From NCBI GenBank assembly GCA_018296165.2, contig JACKQL020000167.1:1-64000 (forward strand): a stretch of 64,000 bases of DNA, read 5' to 3'. The stretch is from Termitomyces sp. T153. Taxonomy: Eukaryota; Basidiomycota; Agaricomycetes; Agaricales; Lyophyllaceae. The notes under the pieces were generated by a model. It made no database searches. It worked only from the letters and a program-made list of their open reading frames with translations, and was not told the origin of the DNA. Below, piece after piece: positions 50,416-62,432 of this stretch (positions are counted from its first letter, which is position 1; every line of letters starts with the position of its first letter). Position numbers and translations under genes: made by a program.

Positions 50416-52371
50416 CAGCTATCGCCCACATTGTCACAATGAGTGCAACAAGGGGAGAGGCAGGAGAGCAGGGGATGAGAAAGGGGAACAGACTAACTAT
50501 ATGGCAGCAGAACCTGAACAAATCGCTAACTGCACAACATGCCATGCTGAACACAATGGATGACACTATTGATATAATCTGTTTACAGGAACCATACTTT
50601 GATTTCAACAAGCAATCTAGAGCCACACAGAAATGGAGACCAGTGTACCCAAAATGACACGATGAGGTGAACCCCAGGGGAATGAGGGCAATCATGCTGG
50701 TAAACTACAAGATAGCAACAAACAAGTGGAGGAGGCTGAATGTCAAGAGCATGGACGTCGTAGGGGTAAGTGTCGAAACTGAGGGATGCACGCTGTGAAT
50801 CTTCAATGTCTACAATGATTGTGGGCACTCAGGTAGCATCAGAGTGCTGGACTTCTACCTAAGGAGCAGGGAGGGATGAGAACGAGGGGATGGAATGGGG
50901 CAGACATATGGGTGGGTGACTTCAATAGGCACCACCCAATGTGGGATCACTTGTGGAATGGTCACCTCTTCATGAAGCAGAACCTGGATGCGGCGGAGGA
51001 GCTCATCACAATCCTGACCTGGCACAGGATGGTCATGGCACTAAGACCAGCAGTGCCTACCCTCAAGGCAAAAAACACCAAGAACCTGACTAGACCTGAC
51101 AACGTATTCATGACTGACTCTTTAATTGAGCAGATAAACAGATGTAAAACCCTGCAGAGCAAACAACTGCCAAACACTGATCACTTCCCAATCACAATGA
51201 CAGTTGACATCACAGTAATGCGCATGGAGGGGGAGAAAACATGGGACTTCTGGAAGGTAGACTGGAAGGAATTTGAGGAGGAGTTGGGAAGGAGACTGGA
51301 GGGGGTTGGGACAACAAAGATAGAAAGGAAGGAGGAGGTGGAGGTGAGGTTGGAGAAGGTGATGGAAGCACTACAAGGAGCAGTGGAGGCAATGGTGCTG
51401 GCAAGGAGGGAGACATCGTACATGAAGAGGTGGTGGACGAGGGAGTTAACAGAAATGAGAGCAAGAGCAAGGGCGCTGGGCAGGGAGTTGGTGCAAGTGG
51501 AGGAGTTGCAGAACCATCCAGCACACAAGGCATACAGAAAGGCACACAACAACTACAGCCAGGCGATCAAGGACACCAAACAGAAACATTGGAGTGAATG
51601 GCTGGAGTCAGTGGATGCAAAGTCAGTATGGGACGCAAAGGACTTTGTGACTATGATGCCGTCAGATGGGGGGCAAGCAAGGACGCCAGCGTTAAAGGGG
51701 AACGTGAGTGGGGTGGAGAAAGTAGTGGAGGACAATGGAGAAAAGGCAAGGATCTTTCACAAAGCATTCTTCTATGACATGCCAGAGGAAGTGGGGATGG
51801 AGAACATGACAGACAGAGCAGAAGCGGCATTCAGGTGGATGCCCATTATGGACAGGGAGATACATGTGGCGATTGTGAAGCTGAACCATACAAAGCACCT
51901 GGACTGAGCAGCATCCCAAATGTGGTCTTGAAGCAAATGAGATATACCATTGTGCCATACCTGGGACCAATATTCTGGGTGACGTTTGAGTTGAAGGTGT
52001 ATCCAGAGAGGTGGAAGGTCTTCAAAATGGTAGTGCTGAGGAAGCCAGGGAATGATGACTACAGCAACCCCAACTTGTATTGACTGATAGCTCTGCTGGA
52101 CACCATCGCAAAAGTCCTGTCATCATGTGTAAAATCAAAGATGGCATACCTAGTCAAGAAAACAAACCTACTCCCGAAATGCCAGTTTGGCAGAAGGCCC
52201 GGCAGATTGACAACCAATTCAATCCACATGCTGATGGCCTTCATCAAAGGTGCATGGAGGAGAGGAAAGGAGGTGGTGGTTATATTCATGGATGTGAAGG
52301 GGGCCTTCCCAAACACAGTATCACGCGTAATGGTGAGCGACATGAGGAGGAGGGGCATTCCAGAGAAGGTG
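50412..52371 (+). pseudogene. LINE ORF2, 5' part (AP endonuclease and start of RT), broken
   Basis: Endonuclease motifs in order: WQQNLNKS (about 50,500), IICLQEPYFDF (about 50,575), VGDFNRHHPMWD (about 50,913) and TDHFPI (about 51,178). A Glu/Arg-rich linker follows. RT then starts with YKAPGLSSIPN near 51,890, continues with FGRRPGRLTTNS and the first catalytic Asp in FMDVKGAFPN near 52,290. Stops and a frame change lie near 50,655, 50,797, 50,876 and 51,905. The frame breaks after GIPEKVV at the insertion of the LTR element. Confidence 0.88.
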
Positions 52372-52376
52372 GTGAG

Positions 52377-53506
52377 TGTCATGACCCATCCCCTGAACCC
52401 CCGCACATTGTCCATCAACCCCCCGAACCCCCAAAAAACCCCCGACGCTCCGCCGAACTTCTGCCCATGCCCCGCGCCTATTTCGGCTAACTCTGACGCC
52501 TCCCCGGCTAACTCCGACAGCCCCCTGGCCAACTTTGGTGCCTTCCCCGCAGCCACTGACACTTACCCTGGATCTCCTGAACCCCGAGAACCACCCCCGC
52601 TGTTCCTGATCTTCGCCACCCATCATCAACTCAACACCCTGGTTCCTCCGACCTATTCCGGAGTATCACAACAACCTTAGGGCGACCCATGTTCCCCAAT
52701 GATCCCATCAACGTATCAGCACAGCCCAATCCTCGATCGCAACCAACACCCGCCCACTCCGTTGAGGTTCGCCAAGCCCCGCTGCCGCAGCCGACATACC
52801 CTGAAGTTCTCCGGTAGTCAGTATATAAGCTGTCGAGTAGCTCTTTGTACTCTAGTCTTGATATTGCTTAACATTACCTATGGTCTGATTGTTTCCTTCT
52901 CGTGTTTTGTGTTTTGTGTCTCGTTTTCTTATCTCAGTCTCCCAGTCTTATCTCAGTCTCCTGGTCTTGTCTTATCTCCATTCTGTTATTGTTCTCGTCA
53001 TCGTTTTGTACCTCCACTTGAATCTACTCTTGTTCCATATCATTTTGTCTGATGCTGTCTCAGTGACTCCATCCAACCATTGTGCCCAAGTCTTCATCAA
53101 CCTTAATGACCTTACGAACTCCGCAGTTACAATTACAAACCCCAACACTCCTTCACCAGGTCCGAACCTCGCTCTTCACTCGGTCCTGGACTCCATCAAC
53201 TCCAAATGATCTCCCATCAAACCCTGGCTCCGCTCCCATTGATCACACAGCCGCCTACTCCTTTGCTTCCACAAATCTCCCATACGGTCTTCTGCCTGAA
53301 CCCCACCAAGACCGTCTCGTTTCCTTGCAATCCGACTTCTCCGGATCTCCCCGGATCCGTCCGGATCACATCCCACCAACTATCTGCACAAGCCATCAGT
53401 GCCCGGAACGTCTTTGAGTGTCCGGTTACCAGTGCAAGGGGATCATGCCTGCCTAGTAAGGACTCGCCCAGTGCAGCTGAGCCCCCGAGGTCAGTGGAAC
53501 CTGACA
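52377..53506 (+). repeat. 5' LTR of copy 2
   Basis: Starts TGTCATGACCC, ends AACCTGACA. A TATA box lies near 52,822. Only two of the 19-bp pyrimidine units are present (three in copy 1). Confidence 0.92.
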
Positions 53507-56125
53507 TAATATCAAGACTCTACCTTACCCCATCCATGATGCCTGCATTATCTCCGCACACATGATCAAATAACTCCGATGTCTATGGTCTACCCATGCC
53601 TGGAAACCCTTATGATTCATATGGCCCTGCCCAATTTGCTGAGGCACATTGAGTCACGGATCTGACACCAAACGTCCCCTCCACTCCGGTTACATCCATA
53701 CAATGGCTCCCCCCACGGACACCCTCTCCAACTCACACCCAACCTCCAACCCCTCGCGCAAACCGTCAAATCATCTCCCACCCCACTCTTACCCTCTCTG
53801 CCAACTCCGTTCTCTCGCACAAAGTTGACCCTGACGTCACCCAAAGAACAGCATTCCAAAACCCAGCGACCACCCGACCAAATGAGCGACAATGTCTCTG
53901 GCACCGCAACAACCCTCCAACAAACAATAACGCCAACCCGCCGCAAAACAGTCGCCCATTGCACAAAGGATTGCCAGCCACAATGAGACCGCTGAGAACA
54001 CGCTTCCTCGAAGCCTGCCCTGTGGATCCACTGAACCACTAGCAACCCCGAAGGCCAATGCAACTAATCACCAACAACAGAGCAAGAACCCCAGACCCAG
54101 GCTATGCTCCAACCCCGGAACCTGCTTCTGGACCTTGGCCGACTTGACCGTCACCTCCACCCCACAAGTAAAGGGGCCCCAACACCGCCGACCTGACCCC
54201 AACAACCCCGGAACAAGACCAAGACATCCCCGAGCCTCTAGACGTTAATAAGGAGAACCACGGCACCCCACTCCCAACAAGGGACAACTCCAGACCACGC
54301 CGCTATTTCACCACCCTCCCCCACACAATCCAGAGCCCCCAACAATGAGGACCCTGGACGCCAAACCCCCCTCACATGCCACCCCTGAACCTAAACTCCA
54401 CCACCAGACTCCGCCACCTCCCACAAAGGAATCCCCAGCATAGGAGCCACCCCAAACTAACTATAGGAAAAAGGACCCTATACAAAGTAGTTCCCTAAGT
54501 ACTCTAAATTCACTGACATGTTCATATAAGGGAGGGAGAAGCCCCACCATCACTCAGAAAACGACGATCGGCCGTTTAAGCGACCTGACGACCCAAAGGG
54601 CACACGCTCCGATATCCTTAAAGGACCTCCCCCACCTGGCTCGACGACCCAAACAACCCCGTGCCAGCCCAAAACTGCCCGACCCAGACCCCCTCCGAAC
54701 CCCTTGACACAGCTCCGGACCCTGGCAACACAACTCCAGGGCCTCCGCTCCGACTACAACATTTGATCAAGGGGACTTACAACGCCAACAACGGTGCCCA
54801 GGTAGCCCCAACTCCGCAGCATAAATCACCACCCGCCCTGAATCCCACCCCTATGCCAGAATATGTCTGCCAAATGGGGACCACACCATCGGAGCACCCA
54901 GAAGCAAGCCACATACAAGTATCCTCTTTGGAGTACCCAGAAGCAGGCCACCTGCGAAGTAATCTCTCGGAGTACCCCAAAGGTTGCTGATGCCTCCCCC
55001 AAGGAGCAAGCGGTGCCTCTTCCCACTGCCACCCCCACACTTGCAACAATCTCCGGGCCACTCCGGAACACGAATGAAGAGTTGCCTCGACCCTGCCGCG
55101 ACTCCCGGGGAGCCCCACTCCAGTGCCTCCCCATGGCTGACCTCCCCGCCGCCCCAACAACCGTGAACAACCAACAAATCCCCACCGAGTGACCCTTGTG
55201 TCGACTCCGGGACCACCCACTTCTTCCCCGATGAAGGAACCACTGACCCCCAGACCTCCGAACTCGAGGAAGTATCAGAAATATGTAAGACCCCTCTATC
55301 CGTCTCAGGGCTTACCTTTGGCCAGGAAGGCAATATCACATAGATGATCCGGAATCTCAAATTTCGGCCCCGGACCTGAAGGAACTGGTCGGGACTGATC
55401 ACCCCGCACTCCACCCCCTCGGTCATCGACACTCTGGAGCACACCAAAGCACCACTTGAACATGCCCGCCCACAGACGCAATACTCCGGAACACGACCCC
55501 GACCCAGACCAACTATGCCACGAGGACGAACCTCGCCCCACCGACCCCCACCAATAAAGAGGGCCCCGCCACCCTTGCCACCAGCATCGACATAAGGGCC
55601 AGATCCTGGGAAGACCTCTGCCCCCCCCCCCGCCAACCACACAGCCAGGAAGACCAAAGCCCCGAACCGCTGGACACCTGTGAAAGATTCAAAGGCCCGC
55701 CCTCCGACACCAACATGGCGCACGTCCCCGCTGCAGACCAAAGAAAACCCCTACACCCCTGGTCAGAAATTCCGAGAATCAAATGCAATACAACACCCCG
55801 AAACACCACAGAACTCCACTGGAGAACTCCCACCACCCTTGCCAGACCCCAGGAGCCCTCCCTGCAATGCCCCGCCCCGTCCCGACAAACCTAGCCAGCA
55901 CAGTTGGCACTGACGGGCGTAACCCCCGCCTCTGGATTCACTAGGGATTCAACTCCCTCTCACACCCCTGCGTGTTTTGCTTACTTTGCCCTCATACAAA
56001 CTAAAACCTCACTTCACACGCCCAGGGACCAAGAAGAGGGCATGTTCGCATACAAAAAATTATATACAACAAGGCGAGGGAGGTGGCAAGTCCGAGAGCA
56101 ACAAGAAACGAGGCCCACACCCATC
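53507..56125. other. Internal region of copy 2, no gene recognised
   Basis: This is C/A-rich on the + strand and clearly homologous to 1220-4262. The open frames do not keep their reading between the two copies, unlike the antisense gene, which argues that this part is non-coding. Confidence 0.6.
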
Positions 56126-57255
56126 TCACTCCCTCCCCGGACCCCCCGGCAACCCAACCCCCAGGTCGACTTCCATCTGGGCCCGCACCACTGCTAAGAT
56201 CTCCGCCAACCCCGGCAATGCCTCCCCCGCGTCAGCCGCCACCTCCCACCATGACTCCAGGGCCACCGCGTTGTGTCGCCGATGCCCCGCCAACAACCTC
56301 TCCAATCGTGCCATCCCCTGCTGCAACTCCGGAGGCTGAACTGTGGACCCCTGTGTCAACCCGTCCTGAATCAATGCGAACGCCGTGGAGGCACCGTCCA
56401 AGAGGACCCAATGCTCCTGCACCCAGCCTAAACCCAGAAAATGAACTGTCAGTAACAAACGGAGGAACGGGAGACAACTCACGAAGGATCCCTGCGCGCC
56501 CTGAAGCGGCCTTGTTGGCCAACCAATCCTCCCTCCGCCTTGCCGCCTCCAGCTCCACCCACAACGCATCCCCTTCCAGAACTCGTCCCCACCCCTCCGC
56601 CTCCCCCGCGGGCTGCCCCTCCATCTGCGTCAGATGCTCCTGCAAGCCCCGCACCTCTAACGCTTGCTCCGTTGCCACACGCACCGAAGTGTTCCTCTCC
56701 TGCTCCATTGCTTCTTTCTCCGTCTGCGCTATGTCACAGTCCTCCCTCGCCCGTCAGAGCTCACCCTCCCATACTGCCAACGACGTCGTCAAAGCCTCCA
56801 CCTGCTTGTGAAGAAAGACCTCCGTGATCAAAGGAATCGGCGCGGGGGGACTCAACGACCGTTCCGAGAGGACGCCCGGGGCAGGAGAAAAAAGGGAGGA
56901 CTCCGGAGGCCCCGCCGATGACTCGTGCCCACGCGGCCTCTTGCTGGGTCCCACCCCCAAGGGCGGGGAGGCTCGACGCTTCCCCCGAATCACTGCCAAA
57001 GACGCCCCCTTTCCCTTCGGCAACGCGGGATGGAACTTGGTCCACTTCAGAACCCCTGGAAAATCCACCACCACCACCACGGACGATTCTACAAAGCCCC
57101 GTCAATCATCCCAAAAAGAAAAGTCGACACCACTTACGACTCCGGTCCCTGACGCTAGCATGGCACCAACGCTCAAACTCCTCCCCCCCACTGTCGTACA
57201 CCACCACCTCGTCTGAATCAGTGGGAGGGACTACTGGAACACTGGGGGAAGACAT
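56126..57255 (-). CDS. Antisense two-intron gene inside LTR element, copy 2
   Basis: Exons 57255-57138, 57088-56483 and 56427-56126. Introns are 49 nt (GTAAGT..TAG) and 55 nt (GTGAGT..TAG). Phases join at both borders and exons 1 and 2 have the same lengths as in copy 1 (118 and 606 nt). The spliced frame has 341 codons plus stop with one internal TGA (56756-56754) between EGEL and RARED, which is also present in copy 1. The product starts MSSPSVPVV, has an acidic patch, a Val run (VVVVVDF), a basic Ser/Pro stretch, then a long Glu/Arg/Leu/Ala coiled-coil-like region (VELEAARRREDWLA) and a C-terminal amphipathic region. Translation past the TGA, or start at a later Met, would be needed for a product. 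No domain is recognised. It starts 212 bp inside the 3' LTR, on the strand opposite to the element. Confidence 0.7.
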
Positions 57256-57467
57256 GACGAAATTTGAGAAATTCCGGGGTACGTCCAAAGCTTTTAATTG
57301 ATTGAGGAGAACCCTGACAAAGCGGCGGCCACGCTTCGACTTCGTCTCCCATGCCACTATCACTCGCTGCGGATTGATCAATATTGCTCGGCTTTGACTC
57401 CCACGCCCTGCCGATCCCCATCCTGCCCCCCGCATCTCGAAGGGTCTCGACGCTGAAGGAGGGGTGA

Positions 57468-58593
57468 TGTCACGACCCGTCCCCTGAACCCCCGCACATT
57501 GTCCATCAACCCCCTGAACCCCCAAAAAACCCCCGACGCTCCGCCGAACTTCCGCCCATGCCCCGCGCCTATTTTGGCTAACTCCGACGCCTCCCCAGCT
57601 AACTCTGACAGCCCCCTGGCCAACTTTGGTGCCTTCCCCGCAGCCACTGACACTTACCCTGGATCTCCTGAACCCCGAGAACCACCCCCGCTGTTCCTGA
57701 TCTTCGCCACCCATCATCAACTCAACACCCTGGTTCCTCCGACCTATTCCGGAGTATCACAACAACCTTAGGGCGACCCATGTTCCCCAATGATCCCATC
57801 AACGTATCAGCACAGCCCAATCCTCGATCGCAACCAACACCCGCCCACTCCGTTGAGCTCCGCCAAGCCCCGCTGCCGCAGCCGACATACCCCAAAGTTC
57901 TCTGGTAGTCAGTATATAAGCTGTCGAGTAGCTCTTTGTACTCTAGTCTTGATATTGCTTAACATTACCTATGGTCTGATTGTTTCCTTCTCGTGTTTTG
58001 TGTTTTGTGTCTCGTTTTCTTATCTCAGTCTCCCAGTCTTATCTCAGTCTCCTGGTCTTGTCTTATCTCCATTCTGTTATTGTTCTTGTCATCGTTTTGT
58101 ACCTCCACTTGAATCTACTCTTGTTCCATATCATTTTGTCTGATGCTGTCTCAGTGACTCCATCCAACCATTGTGCCCAAGTCTTCATCAACCTTAATGA
58201 CCTTACGAACTCCGCAGTTACAATTACAAACCCCAACACTCCTTCACCAGGTCCGAACCTCGCTCTTCGCTCAGTCCTGGACTCCATCAACTCCAAATGA
58301 TCTCCCATCAAACCCTGGCTCCGCTCCCATTGATCACACAGCCACCTACTCCTTTGCTTCCACGAATCTCCCATACGGTCTTCTGCCTGAACCCCACCAA
58401 GACCGTCTCGTTTCCTTGCAATCCGACTTCTCCGGATCTCCCCGGATCCGTCCGGATCACATCCCACCAACTATCCGCACAAGCCATCAGTGCCCGGAAC
58501 GTCTTCGAGTGTCTACCAGTGCAAGGGGATCATGCCTGCCTAGTAAGGACTCGCCCAGTGCAGCTGAGCCCCCGAGGTCAGCGGAACCTGACA
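57468..58593 (+). repeat. 3' LTR of copy 2
   Basis: Direct repeat of 52377-53506, preceded by the G-rich tract and followed by the TSD gtgag. It lacks a few bases near 58,513 (fgagtgt to taccag junction) relative to the left LTR. Confidence 0.92.
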
Positions 58594-58598
58594 GTGAG

Positions 58599-60606
58599 GT
58601 GGTTCGAGAGGAAGCTGGAGGGGAGGAGGACGGTGATTTCTTTTGATGACTACACCTCAGAAATGATCCCAGTGAACAGTGGGCTTGACCAAGGATGCAA
58701 TATGTCAGGCCTCTGCTACAACTTTTACAATGCGGGTCAGATCAAAGGGGCAAAAGAGGAGGATAGAGAGCTGGCGGGGTCATTCGCAGATGATGCATAT
58801 GTGGCAGCTGAGGGGAAGGACATGGAGGAGGCAGCAAGGAGAGTGGAGGACATGATGAAGAGGGACAAGGGAGCAAGCAGGTGGGCAAAGGAACACTTTT
58901 CCATCTATGAGATCAAGAAGTTTGTGAGGATGGGCTTCACAAGGAGGAGGAAGAAGGGCAGCTGAAACCAAAAGAAGACCCAGCCTGCAAGGAGACCACG
59001 AATCACTATAGACAGGACAGTGATCAAAGTGGAAGCCTTGCACAAATTCCTGGGAGTAATCCTTGACCAAGAACTACAGTTCAAAGAACACGCGGCATAC
59101 GCACATGGCAAGGGAACAGCAGTGGCAATGCAGATGAAATGACTGGCAAAGGTCAATGGGGGTGTAAGGAGTATGTTCATGAAGAAGCTGTACAAGGCCG
59201 TGGTAGCACCAAGCATGCTATATGCAGCAGACATGTGGTGCAGGCTGGATGTGGAGATTGGAGGGAAGCTGGCGAAGGGGATGAGGGGAGTCATGGAGAG
59301 GCTGGGAAGGGTCCAGAGGATGTGTGCACTACAGATGCTGGGGGTGCTATGAACAATGCCGAATGACATGCTGGAGGCACATGCAGGACTTGTACCAATG
59401 GGCATCAGGATCAAGAAAATGTGTGTTGGCATGGCAGCAAGGATAGCAGTCATGCCGGACACACATCCATTATACAAGCCAGCAAGGCAAGCAGTGCAGT
59501 CCATCAGGCAGCATCGAGCACCCCTTCATGAGATCATGGGAGTGCTAGGGGAGAAACCAGACAACATGGAGACCATAGCAATAGTGCGCCACCCACTGGA
59601 ATGGGAATGCCTGATAAAAGTCGACATTGACAGCTCGGTTGAGGAGGCGGAGGAGAGGGAGAGGCGCAACAAGGCAGACATCACAGTATACATGGATGGA
59701 TCAGGGCATAAAGGGAAAATAGGAGTGGTGGCCATGTTATACAGAGAGTTCAGGAAGGAGGTAAAGGTGATGAGGAAGTGTTTGGGATCAGAGGAGAAAC
59801 ACACAGTGTTTGAGGGAGAATGCATGGGACAAATGCTAGAGTTGGAGCTGTTGAGGCGAGAGGTGAGACGAGAAGTGAGGGCAAAGAGGAGGGTGAGGGA
59901 CGCGACAATAGGGACAGACAACCAGGCGGGAATGCGGGCACTGGAGGATCCAGGACCAGGGACAGCAAGGTACTTAGTGGACAGGGTGCTGGAGGGAATC
60001 CAGAAGGTTCGGAAGATCAACCCGTGGTTGAAGATCGGGATATACTGGACGCTGGGGCATACAGGCATACCAGGGAACAAAAGGGCAGACAGGGAAGCCA
60101 AACGGGCAGCGAGCGGAAATGAAACCGAGACCTCAGGGATTCCAATCTTGAGGAAACCGCTGAAAGCGTCCAGAACAGCAATCCTAGCAGTGCACAAAAA
60201 GCGATGGAGGCAGGAGACTTAGACAATCATACAAAACTCACCCAGGTTCGACAGGCTGAAAGCCATCGACCCAGAGATGCCCAGGACAAAGACCATAATA
60301 CAGACCCTGGCCAGCCTGCCGAGAAAACATGCATCGCTGCTCATCCAATTACACACAGGACACTGCCTGCTCAATCCATATCTGCACAGATTCAATGAGG
60401 TCAACTCACCAGTGTGCACCACATGCAACAGAGACGTGGAGACAGTAGACCACTACCTGGTTGCTTGCCAGGCATACGAGGCGCTGAGAAGGGAGCTCTA
60501 TGACACCATTGCCCCAGGACCAGACATCGTGCGCAGGCTACTGAGCGATCCCGAAGCAACGAAAGCCCTATTCAAGTATATCAACTGCACGAGGAGATTC
60601 GAATGA
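58599..60606 (+). pseudogene. LINE ORF2, 3' part (RT catalytic core, RNase H, zinc finger), broken
   Basis: It resumes the RT directly after the TSD. PVNSGLDQGCNMSGLCYN and the catalytic FADDAYVA box (58783-58794) are intact. Stops occur after 58,965 (TGA), near 59,140 and near 59,350. RNase H follows with its Asp in VYMDGSG (about 59,690), Glu in FEGECMGQ (about 59,815), and Asp in GTDNQAG (about 59,920). After a stop at 60,222 a C-terminal C-x2-C...H...C motif is seen (CTTCNRDVETVDHYLVAC, about 60,418-60,471). Confidence 0.9.
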
Positions 60607-60920
60607 CCATACGGAGACCTAACAGTCACTGAGAACGCCGAGAACACCAAGCCGAAGAAAAGGAAAAAACCGAGACGCTAGCGCCAACGCAGGAAGAGAG
60701 GGAAGACATCTTCTAGGACACCTACTAATACATCTACTTTACCTTAGGCACGCCTCCTAAAGGCATAATACGGACTGCAGCCCATCATCCGGGCACAAAC
60801 CGGCCACCGCATCAGCGGGAGCCAATGTTATTACAGAAGATTACAGTAGACAGGACGGATACGTAGGTAACGCGCGTACAGTAGAACCCGACATAGGGCA
60901 TAGCCCCAGCGGGTATAGGA

Positions 60921-60944
60921 TACAAAACAAAAAAACAAAAAAAA
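60921..60944 (+). other. A-rich 3' tail of the LINE
   Basis: A run of A with single C interruptions lies just before the right target-site duplication, as expected from target-primed reverse transcription. Confidence 0.85.
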
Positions 60945-60954
60945 ACTCATGTTA

Positions 60955-61671
60955 TGTTACACTGCCTGCAAGTGATTCCAGTGGTTCTTCGAGGAATTCA
61001 AAAGCTTTGTTCTTCTCACCGACTTCTGGCATCTTCGTTGAAATCCTCGGGTTACGTGCGTTACTTTGGATCTACGAAGAAGGGCTGGAGGAATGGGAGT
61101 TGATTGATTCAATCGTTGCAAGATGCTCCAAGGTGGTAGCTTTATCTTGCAATAGTAGAATACTCGCATCTCTTTGTTCTTCTCCATCTTTTTTGCACAC
61201 AAGGTGCACCGAACTCATGCTCATTGAGAGCTGGCACGACTGGAAGCCGATCGTAGCCGCACGCCATGGAAGCCAATACTGTGCTCAAATCACCCATCTC
61301 CGCCTTTACCAAGGCTTAGATCCCGAATTTCCCAAACGCTATTTACCAATCTCACGTACCTCGCCTTTTCACGTCGTCCCATAGGAGATTGTCTGAAACC
61401 CTATCTAGGGTACCTTTCCGGCCTTGGATCTTTGCTGCTTATCGTAGCAACGAATGCTCGATGGCCTTACAATATTTCCACAGATGCATCAGCATTTGAG
61501 TTGCTGGAGCATGACGAGAGATTTGCCATTCTACAGTATCGCGAAAATTGGACGGAAGTCGAGGCTTGGAGGGATCGCATCAGAGGCGGACGGAGCCTTT
61601 GGGAGCAAGTCGAAGTTTCGCGCAAATCTGTGCAATTCTTCCGTGACGCATTCAGAATTCCACAAGGGTGA
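60955..61671 (+). pseudogene. F-box-like gene copy B, 3' part
   Basis: It continues the gene cut at 48,473 and closely follows the intact copy (ELIDSIVARCSKVVALSCNSR, then LIESWHDWKPIVAARHGSQY). Two lesions exist besides the LINE: a net 2-nt loss beside the insertion site and a frame change near 61,340-61,395. The final segment (61,432-61,671) returns to the original frame. The gene would be dead even without the LINE. Confidence 0.88.
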
Positions 61672-62432
61672 CACAGGAAGCTCTAGCTGGTGAGTTATTC
61701 ATGATTATAGCCGTCATTATACCCAACTACTATCTACAGGACGGGAGAAAGAGAGTAACGATAGTACCTTTGTTACGCGGTGGCAGTAAGCACACAAGAA
61801 TATGTCCGACTGACGATCGAAAACCAGTTCAATAGTCTAGCCTAAAACAATAGACAGCGAACATGATGATTTTTGGAGATGTATAGGGGGTAAAACTTGG
61901 GGTCGAGGAGAGGCGTTCGTTTATAAAAGAAGGGACGACCACAAATCAATGAAATGAGACGACTCCAGCTGTTGGTTATAATTCAAATCCCACCATTTTT
62001 TCAACGACATCATTTACCAACTATCGACGTCTAGTGCTTTCAACCTGGTTCGCGCGCTTCCTGAGGATAGGAAGTTAATACCAGTACCACAGAAGCTGAA
62101 CATGTTTCACTCCTACTTCTCGTACAATGGAGACTCTACAGAGTTGTTTGATCCTGCCTGAGGATTTGTGGGGGTTAACGGCAGGATCAGGCAAATCTGT
62201 AAACTCTCCATTGTATGAGAAGGAATTCGATAGACAGGTCAATGAAACTCAAAGTTCTGATGGGGATTGTGAAGCTTAGGGAAGAGTATGATATTGTCCT
62301 ATTGAATACTTAAATATAATCTGACTAAAGGAATGTAGGTACGTTGAACGATCGAAAGACACTGTGGCCACCAAGTACTCACGACGAAAAAAAAAAGGTT
62401 AGTATGAACTCAGAGCATCGAGCTTCAAAGTT
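61672..62432. other. Downstream part of duplication unit B, no gene
   Basis: Non-coding DNA homologous in blocks to 47,039-47,890. It carries an inverted repeat (62,111-62,226) that unit A lacks in full. The 3' UTR of the PUL-protein gene must lie at its right end. Confidence 0.6.
62111..62226. repeat. Imperfect inverted repeat (about 45-bp arms)
   Basis: The left arm (62,111-62,158, containing acaatggaga and gatcctgcc) and the right arm (62,180-62,226, ggcaggatc and tctccattgt) are complementary apart from several mismatches, around a loop of about 21 nt. Unit A keeps only a match to one arm (ttacagatttgcctgatcct, about 47,636-47,655). The palindrome therefore arose in unit B by local inverted duplication. 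Confidence 0.75.

Larger units (their letters stand above)
52377..58593 (+). mobile_element. Complete non-autonomous LTR retrotransposon, copy 2 (nested)
   Basis: LTRs at 52377-53506 and 57468-58593 share ends, TATA box and layout with copy 1. Target duplication gtgag at 52372-52376 and 58594-58598. Removing the element and one TSD copy joins the LINE reverse transcriptase smoothly (..GIPEKVV then RWFERKLEG..). The internal region (3.96 kb) is about 0.4 kb shorter than in copy 1 because of deletions. It again lacks gag-pol and carries the antisense gene at 57255-56126. The two LTRs are very similar and most differences are C/T or G/A at CpG sites, so it is fairly young. Confidence 0.95.
48474..60943 (+). 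mobile_element. Tad1-type LINE, split by a nested LTR element
   Basis: After removal of the nested element (52,377-58,593 and one TSD copy) it is about 6.25 kb. It has an 11-bp TSD, an A-rich 3' tail (about 60,921-60,944), ORF1 with zinc knuckles, and ORF2 with AP-endonuclease, reverse transcriptase, RNase H and a C-terminal CCHC-like motif. This matches the fungal Tad1 clade (domain order known from Tad of Neurospora). Both ORFs carry several stops, many TGA, so it is inactive, but it is still full-length at both ends. Confidence 0.93.
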
